A model generated the notes under the pieces. It did not search any database. It had not been told where the DNA came from and worked only from the letters and a program-made list of their open reading frames with translations. Below, piece after piece: positions 46,750 through 60,374 of a DNA stretch of 64,000 nt. A program made the position numbers and the translations under genes. Positions within the stretch are counted from its first letter, which is position 1, and the number at the start of each line of letters is the position of its first letter. Source of the stretch: Cyclina sinensis (Eukaryota; Mollusca; Bivalvia; Venerida; Veneridae); contig JAAONU010000016.1 of NCBI GenBank assembly GCA_012932295.1, forward strand, positions 13,556,111 through 13,620,110, read 5' to 3'.

Positions 46750-48330
46750 TAGGTTTTAGGTATTTTACTCTTTTAGTAATGCCAATATATGATAAAATGT
46801 GCTTCAAAACTTCCCAGCAATCTTTTAACCGCTTTGCATGAGATAAAAATATGTTCGAATGTTTCCAGTTTATTACATAAATAACAATTAGGAGAATCGA
46901 CCATTTTCCATCTATATCTAATTTCTTTACTTGGACAAATTCTATGCAATAATTTGAAATTAAACTGTTTTTTTTATTATCGAATAAATTGTTGACTAAT
47001 CTATAAAATTTGTTCCAAACTATTGTTTAGCCAAAATAATGCGTCCAGTATTCGTGTATAAAGGGTTTCTTAAATTTTGTATTTATTAAAAACTGATACT
47101 ACAGTCATGAATAGTTTTGTTAAACAAAGTACATTCTTATTTAATTTTAACATGTGTTTGGCGCGAAGCTGACTCACATAATGTTTTTATATAATTTTTT
47201 GGATAAGCATATCTTTGGTATAGCCATTTCAATTATCCAGTTTGTTTTTATCTGGAGTTTGTTATAAATATACATTTCATTAAATAAGCCTTGATTATCA
47301 AGTAAATTGTTGATAAATAAGATGTTTGACTTAATCCAGTTTCTGAATATCAAAGTTTTTTTTCCATTATCTTCAATAAATTTATTACCCCAAATTAATT
47401 CCTTTCTAATTTCAATGCAAGAGTCCGGCATTTTCTTGGCTGATCCTTTATTTTTCAAATTAATCCATCGATTAAGCATATCCTGATAGAACTCAGGTAG
47501 TTTACCAGATGGTAAACTTTTTATTTTATCCACATTCATCTTAAATACTAAAAAAAATTCTCCATATTTTTCAAAAAAGTATTCTGGGATTACTTTCCAA
47601 CTACTTTTGCTGTTATCTGTAAGAGATTTTATCCATTTCATTTTAAGAGAAAATATATAAGATTCAATATCAGTCATTCATAAACCGCCATCAGATGTAC
47701 GAGATGCCCTGTTAATGTATTCCTTTTGATTTTTTTAATGTTTGTAATCCTAAAGAAATCGAAAAATAAACTGATTTAATTCGTTTATTACATATTTGGG
47801 AACAGGGAATGAATGAAAAATATAATGTAAACTTTGGAGTAATGAAGGTTTTTATTATTATTGTTTCCATAAAAGGTTACCTTTCCTTTTCTCCATGCAT
47901 TTAAAGAGTCGTACATTTTTTTTTATTTTCTCTCGCCAGTTAAGTTCTTCGCATTCCTTTTTATTATGCCCGAAATAAATACCAACAGCTTTTATGGTTA
48001 AGAAGGCCAGTTTATATTTCTAATTTGTTCGTTCGTTTCAGTTTTTTGGACCCTATGCATAGTGCATCTGTTTTTTTTTGTTAAGATTTAGTCTTGAATG
48101 TTTACCGAACTTTACAATTATTGTCATTACGTTAATTATATCTGTTTCTGTTTTAAGAAACAGTGTTGTATTGTCAGCTAGCTGCGAGATTCTCAATTCC
48201 TCAATTTATTTTCCAATTTGATTTTGATACTGAAAAAGTTATCAGCGTTCCGAATGTTTGTGGCCAGTACTTCTGCCGCAGTTATGAAAAGTAGAACTGA
48301 TTCCACGCGCTGATCTAAATGAAGATGCTA
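46750..48330 (-). pseudogene. Second L1/Tx1-like LINE relic, older copy
   Basis: A 167-codon minus-strand frame (47677-47174; SLKMKWIKSLTDNSKSSWK start) matches the C-terminal region of L1/Tx1-type proteins. Upstream, in other frames, lie LADNTTLFLKTETDI (48180-48135; a changed FADD motif) and LNLNKKKTDALCIGSKKL near 48090-48040, and before that FITAAEVLATNIRNAD near 48285-48240. So the order of RT then C-terminus is the same as in the LINE at 1-3675, but the sequence is different and more eroded. The 3' part continues to about 46750 with an FCNF-like region. The catalytic aspartate pair is changed to DN, so it is inactive. The first half of the element is missing. Confidence 0.75.
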
Positions 48331-49128
48331 ACTTCCTGCGATCCTGCTGGGGAGAAATAACAAAAATATCTTTAGGAACGAGGAAATAAGAAGGTAGCTA
48401 AAAGCATCAATGCAAAGACATTCTTTAAACGCATCTAATTTATCTGGAGCAGCAGCTGAATCAGCAATATTTGATTATTTTAGCCTAATAAAGCGACTAA
48501 ATACAAAATTATTGCTGACTTTTTCTTCGGATGACAGATATTAAAAGTACTATTTCATTCAATAATATTAAAGATTTATTTCACTGCCTATGTGTAAACT
48601 GTTTCTACAAAGATATAAGGGTTTTTTGTTGTTTTTGTTGTTTTCACACAACGATTAATGTTGTTAAATGTTGTATAGCTCTAAATAATTTTCATTTTGG
48701 AATTCGATTCATGACGTAGACAACAAAGTGGAGGATCATTTAAAATGTGAATTTATTGAAAATGATAGAGCAAAAATTCATCGGAAGCATGGACGTCAAA
48801 ACCTTTACAATACGGACAAAAATGTAAAATTACCGAGGTAAAAGTAGGATCTATCGAAAATACTTATCGGCTCTAAATTCATCAGGTCCAGTAAATAAAA
48901 CTGTGTTTATAAAAATAACCTAAGTATGCAAATTAGCATCTTCCGACAAAATCCGAGCAATGGTGGAGAGGTTACAGAAAACAGAAGTCCACTGACATCC
49001 ACCGACATAGTCAGGTTCTAAGTGAAATTAACCATCAATTCTTCATATTTAGCAAGTTCTGTATACATTGGTGTAAATATTTGCATTAAGTGGCAATAAT
49101 ATTATATTATTGTTAATGGACGGTACTA
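48331..49128. other. No gene seen
   Basis: AT-rich sequence without supportable features. Confidence 0.4.
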
Positions 49129-49182
49129 CGTTTTACGGACATTATCGAAGTTCGGCGTTTTACGGACATTATCGAAGTTCGG
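49129..49182 (+). repeat. 27-base tandem duplication
   Basis: CGTTTTACGGACATTATCGA and the following AGTTCGG are present twice with no difference (49129-49155, 49156-49182); a partial third start follows. Confidence 0.9.
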
Positions 49183-52100
49183 CATTTTCCGAACCAGTTG
49201 TAGACCGGTGGGTCTTAAAATATTGGCTTACTTAATCCTTAATCCTTAGGCACATCTTGCCAACCACGAAAAAATAATCATGCAGATAGGGTGTTAATAT
49301 TGTTTTTAAGCATTCTGGAGTTTTATTTATTTTTTATTTTTATGACTGTTACGGCCAGTATTATCACTTTAAGGCTAAGGTGTTTGAAAAAAACTTTTAG
49401 CATTTTAATTGTCATTAACAACAGACGCCAAACTGGTTGTATCCAATTCAGTTCATTGCAGTTTATAGTACAGAACGCCCTGGTCAAATCAAAGTGTACA
49501 AAATCATATATACAATATAGATACAAGTCGAGTTCCAAACGAAAGATTACTTAGAGCACTTTTCAGATAATACTGTTGATCTACGTCTAATAAATGCTTT
49601 ATGTATATTTATAAACCAAGCAATCATTTTCTAAAACAAAGCAGAAATATAGTCCCTGTATCAAAAGCTGTATTACTTAAGATAATTGTCCCTTTGGAAT
49701 GACCGTACTTTATCAATGTGAAATAAACTTTTGTATAAGTTTCGTATAGACATGACATTTTCTTTCTTACGTACACAAATCTAATGCTGATTCAGAGATT
49801 ATAAATCCGCTTTGTTGCATACATATTGTACAGTAATCATTGTAAGTCGAAAATATAAAGCAACACACGCATTCGAAGTAAACAGGACGCAGGCACTCTC
49901 CCACTCGTCCTTTTCTGCCGCCACCAGTGTGCTACAAGGGTCTTGGGCTGATAGAAAACCTAGAATTTCCCTAACCAGTAAATTCATGAGTGTTAGTAAT
50001 ATAAACTGAGTACTTAACTAATTCTGAATACAAGTTCTTTCGTTCAATCAAGACTTATTTCTTCATTTCAAAGAGACTGGGCCAATAAAATACATATGCA
50101 GTTTGTCATCGTTAAATATAAGGAAAATTTGCTTTAACAGTTTTATAGTTTCGATTGACGTAAGTTGTAAATCATCAATTATTAAGGTGTTCATTTTTTT
50201 TACTTTCACCAGATCGTCTCGCTTGCTGTGCTGACCAAAACTCAAATCAAATAAGACAAAGCATCTTACTTAATGTACTTTAAACTGGGAATTCTAGATT
50301 ACATTCTTACAATTTGCTGTCTGGAATCCTGCAGACAAATTTTCGAACTGTCTGAGAGGGTTTGTTGCCTTATTTAAAACTGTAAGCTTTACGTGAATAT
50401 TGCCAATAGCTGACCTCTGGCATCCTAAGACGGTTTTCTTGACGAGAATATTCGTGATGTTTGAAATGGCGACAATTGTCTACTAGTAGGATCAATATTT
50501 ATATACTGATGCTTGATACATATTAACAGATTTTGTTAAGTGTTTGAGCTTTCTTTGTCGTAAGATACTAACAAAATTTGTGCACAACTAACTTGAATGC
50601 ATCTGCCAGCTTACAAATTATAACGTTTGTCTTCTTCAAAGTAGACAGTTTTATGTCTGTCGTATTATTATCCGTGGCTTGTGTGTATTCTGGTAATGTC
50701 TTTGTTCTTAACCACCTAGACTGCAGAACCTACGCTGAGTCCTTTAGATCGCGAAACTAGACAATACTTTTACTCAAGAATTTCCTTTCCATTTCTTTGA
50801 AGGTGCAGACACACATCTGCATCTGAAATAATCTAGTGATTTATGCTTATATAGTGTCTGTAGTAATTCTAGTACCTTTGAAGCACCCTGGTCCAAATTC
50901 ATATTGCTCTGAACTTTAAGCATATGAAAACAATTCATTTTGTAGTATTTCACTGATAAAAATAGCTTTGCTGTGTCTTCAGTTTAGATATACAAGAACA
51001 TTACCGTAAAGACACGTAAATATTAATGGACTACGATTCTTGCAGGCCAAACAACTGTTTAACAGCTTTGCATCAGGATGCAGATGTTCATTTCAGCCAC
51101 TATATCAAAACGAAGGCTGATCACGAAAAAGAATGTGAATTTATAAGACACGTTATTTCTGTTCAGACATGTTTTTAAGTAATGCAGTGTTTTTACAAGA
51201 TTTGACATGGCATACGATATGACAACAAACTGCAGAATGTAGTCCTTTTTCACACTGATATGAAAAACAAGTTCATACTCGTGTGCGTTTTGACCAATGT
51301 ACAAATATCTTACAAATAATTTACTTCTCAAAGTAGCACAAGTAGCATTCATTGTTAAATTGGAACTTGTTTAAAATGAAATAAAAAATAACACAGCTCT
51401 CTGTAGCTTCTGAGAAATTGAATTTCAATGCACTGGTCATACTCATCTTCATCACGGGGTCCAGATTAATACCTACAGTGCGTCTTTTGAGAAAGTTTTT
51501 AATGTCACACATGCTTAAAATGGAGAAAATTATGAGTTATTTTACGGACAGAAAGAACACTGAGTACTTGACAATATAATGGTTTTCTTCCTGAAACAGT
51601 TTACAATAAGATAAAGAAAAAAATCATTGAGCCTCATTTTATATATATTCCTCCTGCTGTCTGCACCATATACTGCAATGCAAGTGGTGAATCTTATCAC
51701 CAAATATAGTCTCTTTCAATCAAGAAACAAAGATGCCTAGTACATCAAATATTACATCTGAATATTTTAGTAAGAAATATGTCAAAAAGAATAAAATCTT
51801 ATCAGGAAATACCACAGTCAAAGGACACAGCCTCCCTACATACTCAAAAGGTAGAGGAAGGGATAGCATAAATTTATCTATAGCTCAATTTTAAAAAATA
51901 CTACACAAATAATCAACGAAAACGAGAATCCGAGGGGCTGCCGCCTTAGAACGGTCACTGTGATTTAAATCAGGTTCTAGAGTGCAAAATCCTCATACTT
52001 TCACCAACAGGTACTCATTAGAACAAACCTGAACAAGTTGTCTTGGTGAATTAACTCCAACCCACCCATCAGCTCGACAACGTTGCATGCAAAGACGCAC

Positions 52101-52255
52101 AAACATAAAACATAAAAAGCTAATGGCATTATATAGTGAAAAGGGTGGATACTCAATGTCCTAAGTAAGAACAGGGCACTTTTGAGTTAAATCAGCAAGA
52201 ATACAACGGCACGAATAAAAGAGACTTATCGAGCTTCATAATCTCCCAAAACCGT
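49183..52255. other. No gene seen
   Basis: AT-rich sequence with short frames only. The right part (51900-52255) may be the downstream region of the Penelope-like relic, since it is GC-richer and continues its reading direction, but I could not identify a domain there. Confidence 0.35.
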
Positions 52256-53600
52256 GCCACCGTCGTCCAAACAGGTCAGCAAAGCGATCAACTGTAGAAG
52301 AGGTTAATCACCAGGCAGGCAGAGCGCAGTAGAATATATATCATGTTGGTAGCCTTCCAGTTTGAATTTACAGGTGATGTTGTACAAATACCGTGAAGAA
52401 ATTGATATTGTTTTTTATTTTTTTTTTCATTTATAAATTTAATCTTCACAATGGTTAAGAAACGCCTTGTTGCAGTAGTGATTTTAGACTGCAATTGTAT
52501 TTTACATAAATCTGGGTAGCGGCGATATTACTTGAAAAACGTTTATCCAAATCTATGCTACCGATACTCTTGTTTCAAATTTGTTTACTGTTATGCAAAG
52601 ATTGCGTTAATTGAAATCGTTAACATCGTTACAAGCTTTAGGAAAGCGAAAAAGCTGTGAAACATAAGCCCAATAAGATGTAGCGCGGTGGACATCACCA
52701 TCTTAAATTGATATTTAACAATATTAAAATCAAAATAATCTCTTTTATCGTATATTTTAGTAGAAGCAAAACCATTTTCAATAGAAAATTTTACATCAAG
52801 AAAGTTAACTTGCTTTTCTAAGTGTTTTCTTTATTAGGCTGGAGTTCATTGGATATGTTTTATTGACCAAAGACGAAAAATAGTTATTATCTATATTTAG
52901 CAAATCGTCAAGATAACTCGAGGTGTTGTTAAAGGCTGTAATTAAGTCATCTTGATGTTCAGTAGAAAAAGATAGACTTAAGTCTCTTTCATAGCGGTAT
53001 TAAAACGGATCAGACACAAACGGTGCAGACTTAGTTCCCAAGAGGATATCTACTACCTGTTTATGATTAGATGTTCCAAATTTAACATACATATTACCTA
53101 GTAAGAAAGAGAGCGACTCGATCAGGTCTTGACAAGTCAATAAAGTGTTATAAATCAAAAGAACCATCTGTAAAAAATGTTCTATGTTCATGGCAAACGA
53201 TATAGGCTTTATTTTTTCTTGCAAAAGTTTTTTTACAATGAGACTGGTGAGATTGTTTCTAATTTAATATGAGGATGTGAAGTGTATAATGTAGAAAAAA
53301 TCATAGGTTGACAAAGAGAACACCTGACATTTTTTATTTTATAAATCGTCACGCTAGTTTTTAATACATCAAAATAGATTTTTACCATTTTGCAATACCT
53401 TATAATATTTGCTTTTGTGGTTGTTGGACAAGATGTTAAGAGCATGGCTAATTTAGCAGTCGTGGAAGAATTAGAATTAGCGATAAATCTTGCTTTATAT
53501 GGTGTTTTGTGTATTTTAGACAACCAATGCATTGTTGTTACTTTGATCTTGTTTGAGAGAATTTTACCTGGTCTGTCTATTGTAGTTTTCATAAAAAAGA
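52256..53600 (-). pseudogene. Penelope-like reverse transcriptase relic
   Basis: Minus-strand pieces in order: HWLSKIHKTPYKARFIANSN and KLAMLLTSCPTT (53592-53400), which match the PKxHK...RFI start of Penelope-like RTs; NMYVKFGTSNHKQVVDILLG then TKSAPFVSD (53100-53005), a changed G(I/L)PMGT motif; SSYLDDLLNIDNNYFSSL (near 52925-52870) with the catalytic aspartate pair; VNFLDVKFSIENGFASTKIY (near 52815-52755); DGDVHRATSYWAYVSQ (52705-52660); and TVDRFADLFG near 52285-52256. Several frameshifts and stops separate the pieces. Penelope-like elements copy RNA at chromosome breaks or nicks and are distinct from LINEs and LTR elements. No GIY-YIG endonuclease was recognised. Assignment rests on motif memory. 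Confidence 0.75.
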
Positions 53601-53866
53601 CATTAAATATCTTTGCTAGTTTAAACTAAATAACAAGTTATAAGATATTTTTGAACGTTAAGAACGTTTTTATTAAACAAACAAATGTAATTCGTATGTG
53701 AAACAAGTCATTTTTTAAATAATGAAATTAAAAACTGTACAAATCTAAAAATCATATTAAAATATTTGCTCAATCTATACAACAGTTAAATATATACTTT
53801 ATAAGTAGTTTTAATATGGTATTCACAAAAGTCTCTGTGTATGTTCCACAGGTTTCAGTTCAGATT

Positions 53867-53926
53867 TAATTTGATATAATCTGCAGAAAGTAATTGATAT
53901 AATCTGCAGAAATTAATTGATATAAT
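53867..53926 (+). repeat. 23-base tandem repeat, 2.6 copies
   Basis: TAATTGATATAATCTGCAGA plus three more bases recurs at 53867 (one extra T), 53891 and 53914 (partial). Confidence 0.85.
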
Positions 53927-55419
53927 GGACAAAGTAGGTAACTTGAGACAGATCGTGACTATCAATAACCAGAACAATGAATAATAATAACATTTATTAT
54001 ACGAAGGTGGTCGTCATTTGTTTCTATAAACTGAATGTTGATAACAAATATAGAACGGTAGTCGTAATTTGTGTCCGTAATTACAGTGATTTATTCTAGA
54101 CCATGACAACTAGATCGGGCATTTCCAGTCTTACAGGCTAGCAGAAAGTTGAAGTACTGCTGAAGTGCTGCTAAAGAAGTTCGTAATCTAGATGCTCAGT
54201 TTTGAGGTTTTGTTGTTTTAAGGTTTCAACCTTGCTGGCTGATTTTTTTAGATCGTCACAAACTAAACTACCTCGAGGGAAGCACCATTTTTACAGAAGA
54301 CTTCCTTGTCTGGACCACTGAAACCATTCTTGAAATATCTACTTATTATTTTGTTTTATTAGGGTGTCAATTAGCTTCCATGGCTGTTTAACAAGACTTA
54401 ACAGCTCACAATTTATCCTGAAGCGTTTTGAACGTGTTTTAGTTGAACCCTGGTTGAGAAACAGTAAGACTCGCAAATGACGGCGTACCATGAATCTAAC
54501 TGCAGCAAGACCTATGGCATTATGTATGAACTGACTTTTGGGTTGACTGGATGATAAATATGCATATCGTGCTGTCAGCACTGCCTAAACAATGCACTAA
54601 TGGAGAACCAACTTGAGTGGGCTGCAACAGCGGAGATTGACAGGACATAATCGAACACATATCATGTTAATGGCTGGTAAAGCTAGGAGACGCTCATTAT
54701 CTAATAACTACATTTAGATATGCGATGATACAGTCTTACCTTTTTAGTAAATCGTCCTTGCAATTTACCACGCATTTTATTAGCTAACGACGGCGAAAAC
54801 TAGCAATGAATGTCTAGTAGGCAAGACCAGTGAACGGTGTGTTGTCTCGTATATGTGAAGTAACTGGCACAGTATAGTAGAAGTAATTTTTTAAATGCGT
54901 TTTTTAAAATGCCTTTTTAGCTTTATTATTTAAAAGCATATCTAAAAGTGCACGTAGATTTTTTATAATAAATGCATTCATTCTTTGTAGTAAACTGAAC
55001 CAAAGACAATATAAGACAGTAAGACTTAATATCACTGAATTTTGTTGCTAATTACGCATCTTAGTAAATGACCAATCATAAGGGAAACCTACGTAAAATT
55101 ATATAAAACCATCATGAATGACAGTCAAGATAAATGCTGAAAACACAGCAAATCTCCAGAGACAATGTTAATTTGAAGTAATATGGACTTCTATTCTGAC
55201 TATTTGTTCTATCCGGAGTAAAGAACCATTCCTTTCTGACATAACGTGAAAATTTGATTTCGCTGTGATATTTCTTTCAGTGAAACAATTTGAACAATAT
55301 GACAAAGGTATCGATTTCAAAAATGACAATTGTTTCGATAAGACTTGGTTAACAAGCAGGGAAGGCTTAAATTCATTTCATACATGATTTAAGCAACACC
55401 AATGAGTTGTAATTTTAGG
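53927..55419. other. No gene seen
   Basis: AT-rich; the 80-codon minus-strand frame at 54581-54339 shows no recognisable domain. Confidence 0.4.
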
Positions 55420-55430
55420 GAAAGGAATCA

Positions 55431-56370
55431 TCAGTATCTCATGTGTCCACCATTTGTCAAATCCACGTCTTGATTCCCCGGTGCATGCTGTTGACGTAAC
55501 GCTGTAATACAAGACGCAGTCAAATTGTCCCAATCAACTTGTAAGGCTGCTGCAAGGTCATTTACTGTGTTTATTGCATGGTTTCTTCGAACACGACGCT
55601 CTAACTCGTCCCACACGTGCTCTATAAAGTTCAAATTGGGACTATTCGCAGGCCACTCTAAGACATTAACGTTATTAGCTGCAAAAAAACCGTCGAGTTG
55701 CTGCAGCCGTATGGGGATAGGCGTTATTGTGCATGAAGGTGACATTTGGACCATGGCAGTGACTGGAAAGGAAACCAACCTCTGCTGCAAGAACATTATT
55801 GTTGTAGGTCTGAGCATTGATGTTTCCATTAACAACGTTTAAGCGAGTCTTCTTAACACTCATAACCCCACATCAGACTAAGACTGAACCGACTTCTTAA
55901 CGGCTCATCTCATAGACGCACCCATTAACATAACGGTCTCCCCGACAGCGGTAAGCCCTCTAATGTCCACCGGCATGGTTAAGATTTAATCAAGATTCGT
56001 CGGAAAACAAGACCAATCACCAATCAGCACGCCGGAGACACCAGTCGCGCCTTGTCGCCCGTAACGTTAGGTGGGAATTTGACCGATCGGCACGCGAGAA
56101 TCGTTTGAACATTCTGCCTTAATTGATTATGGACAGTCTGTGGATGAATACAATGCTTTCTTCCGCTTGCCGCTTCAGTCAGGCGCATGTTACAGATGCT
56201 GCACGATAATATACAGATCATCTGCAGCAGACATCACACGACTACCACTTTGGAGACCCGGAATGCTCTTTTGAATGTAACCAAACAGCCGGAATACAGC
56301 ATTTACTTTAGAATCTCGATAGCTTGGTTTCGTAGATCACTATTCAATCTTGGCAGTTTTGTCTGACATT
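55431..56370 (-). pseudogene. Tc1/mariner-type transposase relic
   Basis: The minus strand shows a Tc1-type transposase in broken frames. Near 56370 a start-like MSDKTAKIE is followed by eroded helix-turn-helix sequence and RLTEAASGRKHCIHPQTVHN (56190-56130, matching the second DNA-binding helix region). The catalytic region includes a YNNNVLAAEVGFL block and FMHNNAYPHTA (near 55745-55705; a changed QDNAxPHxA, with the aspartate now asparagine), then VLEWPANSPNLNFIEHVWDE (near 55670-55610) with the third acidic residue intact (the usual D in SPDLNPIE is N). The end is GGHMRY before a stop at 55431. About 315 residues are implied, near normal for the family. Terminal inverted repeats were not identified. 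Changed catalytic residues and several stops make it inactive. Confidence 0.85.
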
Positions 56371-58305
56371 ATGTTGAGTGATTTTATTCAATTATAACTT
56401 ATCTCCGTTTAATCGGTGCAGAAAGATACTACCACCGGATATCGACCTGTGCTGTACGAGGAGCACTTGCTATACAAAAAAATGGGTCTAAAGTCGAAGG
56501 GCATTGTTAACTACTGATAAAACTTAGGCTAACAGGTACTCCAAGAATTACATGTAAATTGTTTATTTCATATATTTGTGTTAACGGAACAGTAAAAGAG
56601 CTAGTAAGAATTGAAAAGTGGATAATTTCTTTTTTGGCTGAGTATAATTTATTTGTTGCTTTACTATGTGTTATCAATCGATCAGTTGTTTTACCATATT
56701 TTATCAGTTGTTTACTCTATTAGAATAGATCTGTTTCTAAACGTTATCAGGATTTTTATGTATTTTGTTAATCGTTTTTCTATATAATTCTATCATTTTT
56801 TTTGTATATTCCATTAGGTGTTTCACTTTTATTATTATTAATTGTGACCAAAATCAAATGAATCTTCTTAATAGAATCGCGCCTACTTTATTTAAAAAAT
56901 GTTTTCCGAGCTTCGTTCACATTTCATAGAGGGTCTATTCTCAGAAAAAGTTCCATAAGCAAACATTGCTTATCATCATCATTGAGAGTTTATTTGCAGT
57001 TGCATATCATCTCAAAACATCTACAAAAATGTGGAGTTTCCATTTAATACTAATTATAAAAACTGTCAGCAATGAAGGAGTGTTTCCTTAAATAACAAGC
57101 ATTCTTTGCAATTTTGCTCAAGATCTGGAAGCTCTGCATTTTTAACTACTGGGTTTAATATACTTATTTGCTTAAAATAAAGTAAAAAAAATAATAAACG
57201 GATACAGTCCTTAATCTAGCTTAACAATGACACGCACCCTCTTAATTTGAGGCCTGCACTTATATGGGCCTCTTGTACCAATCGTAAAAGTTTGATGAAC
57301 ACTAAATCTTTTAGAAATATTACTACAAATAGTTCTGAAATAAAGCAAGAAATATCAGCTTATTTTTATATTCGTTTAAATTGGTTTTATACAAAGTGCT
57401 TTAATTCATTTGTTAAAGCGATTATGTTAAGGAATTTGCAGCAAAGCGGATTTATTGGTTTTATCTTTTCCTACATATAGGAGTGAAAGAAATAAAGCAA
57501 AGAATTGCCGTAGCCACTGTCAGAATATTTCATTAACATAACTTACATATTTGAGTTGATTGAACCTATTTCATTTGTTCTGAGATTTCCAGAATTGCGT
57601 TTTAGACCTGCTTACGCTTCCAAAATTGGCTTATATAACTTCCTGCATTGTGTGTTTTATATCGTTACTCACAAAGCTAGTCAGAACTTCTTCCTGAAAT
57701 GAACTTTACGACGTGAGGTGATCTTTGACATAGGGCTAGACATGACACGATCATTTAATAATATATATATAAATGTTTTGAATGTTTTGATTTGTATAAG
57801 CGTCTTATGTTATGTATGATATGATGACGTAAGCAAAAATATTCTTTTAACAGCTGAACCTATGCAAGTTACTTGGAACAGTAAAAACGCAGCATAAACA
57901 GAAATTTGGCTACTTGTATGAAAATATTTGTATGTAAGATAAACAGCCGTAAGTAACCATAAAATGTAAAAGTAGAATATTCAGCAAAGTGGCTTTGTCC
58001 TATGTGTGATTGTCTGCACATAATACAGTACAGTGAACTTTAAGATTTTCATTGCAATCACTCAAATAAAAGGAGTTGTATGCCGACAACGTAATTGAAA
58101 GGTAGGATCCACATTCCTAACAACGAGTGTTGATCTATAAAATGTAAAACATAATTGAAAACAAACATAATAATTCATTTATGAACTAAATTCTGCAATG
58201 CATAATCTCTGTTTAAATTTAAATATTCAAAAGTTTAGTGCAAGGTAGATGGATAAAAAGTAACAAAAAATCACATTTTTCATTTAATTTAATCTCTGCT
58301 TTTTT
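56371..58305. other. No gene seen
   Basis: AT-rich sequence with only short frames. A (TA)-rich run occurs near 57760. Confidence 0.4.
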
Positions 58306-60142
58306 AGCTCACCTGTCACGTAGTGACAGAGTGAGCTTTTCTGATCACCTCTTGTCCGTCGTTCGTCCGTCCGCCCGTTTACAATTAATTTGTTAACACT
58401 CTAGTGGTCAAATTTTTGCCTCAATTGTCATGAAACTTGGTCAGGATGTTTGTCTCATTAATATCTCAGATGAGTTCGAACATGGGTTATCAGTGTTGGA
58501 AAACTAGTTCACAGAGCCCAAATATAGAAAAACCTTGTTAACACTCTAGAGGCTACTTTTTCAGTCCAAATATCCTGGAAATTTGTCAGAAATGTTCTAA
58601 TGAGGATTTCTAGCTCAAGTTCAAATATGGGTCATCTGGGTTCAAAAACTAGGTCACAGAGCCCAATAATAGAAAAATCTTGTTAACACTCTAGAGGTTA
58701 CATTTTCAGCCCAAATAATCTTGAAATTTGTCAGAAAGGTTGCTTTGATGATTTCAAGCTCAAGTTCAAATATGGGTCATCTGGGTTCAAAAACTAGGTC
58801 ACGGAGCCCAAAAATAGAAAAATCTTGTTAACACTCTAGAGGTTACATTTTCAGCCCAAATAATCTTGAAATTTGTCAGAAAGGTTGCTTTGATGATTTC
58901 TAGCTCAAGTTCAAATATGGGTCATCTGGATTCAAAAACTAGGTCACGGAGCCCAAAAATAGAAAATTTTGTTAACACTCTAGAGGTTACATTTTCAGCC
59001 CAAATAATCTTGAAATTTGTCAGAAAGGTTACTTTGATGATTTCTAGGTCAAGTTCAGATATAGGTCATCTGGGGTCAAAAACTAGGTCACAGAGCCCAA
59101 ATATTAAAAAAACCTTGTTAACACTCTAGAGGTAACATTTTTAGACCAAATAATCTGCTAATCTGTCAGGAAGGTTGCTTCTATGGTTTCTAGCTCAAGT
59201 TCAAATATGGGTCATCTTGGTCCAAAAACTAGGTCACAGAGCCCAAAAATATAAACATCTTGTTAACACTCTAGAGATTACATTTTCAGCCCAAATAATC
59301 TGGAAATTTGTCAGAAAGGTTGATTCAAAGATTTCTAGCAGAAGTTCAAATATGGGTCATCTGGGTTCAAAAACTAGGTCACAGAGCCCAAAATTAGAAA
59401 AATCTTGTTAACACTCTAAGGTTACATTTTCAGCCCAAATAATCTGGAAATTTGTCAGAAAAATTGCCTTGAGGATTTCTAGATCGAGTTTGAGTATGGG
59501 TCATCTGGGGTCACAAACTAGGTCACAGAGTCCAAATATGGAAAAACCTTGTTAATATTCTAAAGGTAGCATTTTTAGTCCAAATAACCTGGAAATTTGT
59601 CAGAAAGATTCTATGGAAGATTTCTAGCTCAGTTTTGAATATAGGTTCTCTGGGGTCAAAAACTAGGTCACAGAGCCCGAAAGTGGAAAAACATTGTAAA
59701 AGCTCTAGAGGTTACATTTTTAGTCCAAATGTCCTTGAAATTTGTCAGAAAGGTTGTTTCAATAATTTCTAGCTCAAATTTGGATATTGGTCATCTGGGA
59801 TCAAAAACTAGGTCACATGGTACAAATATGTAAAAAACTTTTTAACACTCCAGAGGTTACATTTTCAGTCCAAATATCCTGGAAATTTGTCAGACAGGTT
59901 TTTTTGAAGACTTCTAGCTCAAGTTGGAGTATGGGTCATCTTGGGTCAAAAACTAGGTCACAGAGTCCAAATATGGAAAAACTTTGTAAACACTCTAAAA
60001 ATTTGTCAAAGAGATTGTTTCAATAATATCTAGGTCAAGTTCGAATATGGGTCATCTGGGGTCAATTAACCAGGTCCATAGCAACTTTGTTAAAAGCAGT
60101 CATACTCAGGTGAGCGATACAGGGCCATCATGGCCCTCTTGT
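58306..60142 (+). mobile_element. Hairpin-ended element with 145-base tandem core (HINE/pearl-like)
   Basis: The left end is a near-perfect 32-base palindrome (58306-58337; AGCTCAC-CTGTCAC-GTA-GTGACAG-A-GTGAGCT). The right end has CAGGTGAGC (60107-60115), complementary to the first arm's GCTCACCTG, then a hairpin AGGGCCAT-C-ATGGCCCT (60121-60137) and CTTGT. Between lie about 11 copies of a roughly 145-base unit (starts at about 58391, 58536, 58679, 58825, 58969, 59115, 59260, 59405, 59549, 59695, 59839, 59985), each with TTAACACTCTAGAGGTTACA, AAATTTGTCAGAAAGGTTG and AAAAACTAGGTCACAGAGCC phrases. An end palindrome, tandem core, inverted subterminal repeat and 3' hairpin together match non-autonomous Helentron (HINE) elements, including the bivalve 'pearl' type. 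No protein is encoded. The class assignment is inferred. Confidence 0.75.
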
Positions 60143-60374
60143 ATTTGATAGTATTTGCCTTTAAGACTTTCCGGAACGCAATGCAGCTATTAAATGCTAC
60201 TGATTAAATTTGACATCCTAATTTGGAGACACCTGGTCTAGTCTGTAAAACAGTTTTGGGCAATTAAAGTTGGCGTGTTTCATTCATATGATATTATGAT
60301 GTTCAAAACTGTGTAACAGTGGCAAAAAAAATATCAGGTTTAATTAGAAAAAGTTAACTTTTAACAACTGCTTC
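60143..60374. other. No feature seen
   Basis: Short AT-rich spacer. Confidence 0.4.

Noticed and set aside
58866..60026. Open frames with repeated SNMGHLGSKTRSQSP
   Set aside because: They are translations of the 145-base tandem core; the unit length is not a multiple of three overall and frames break between copies.
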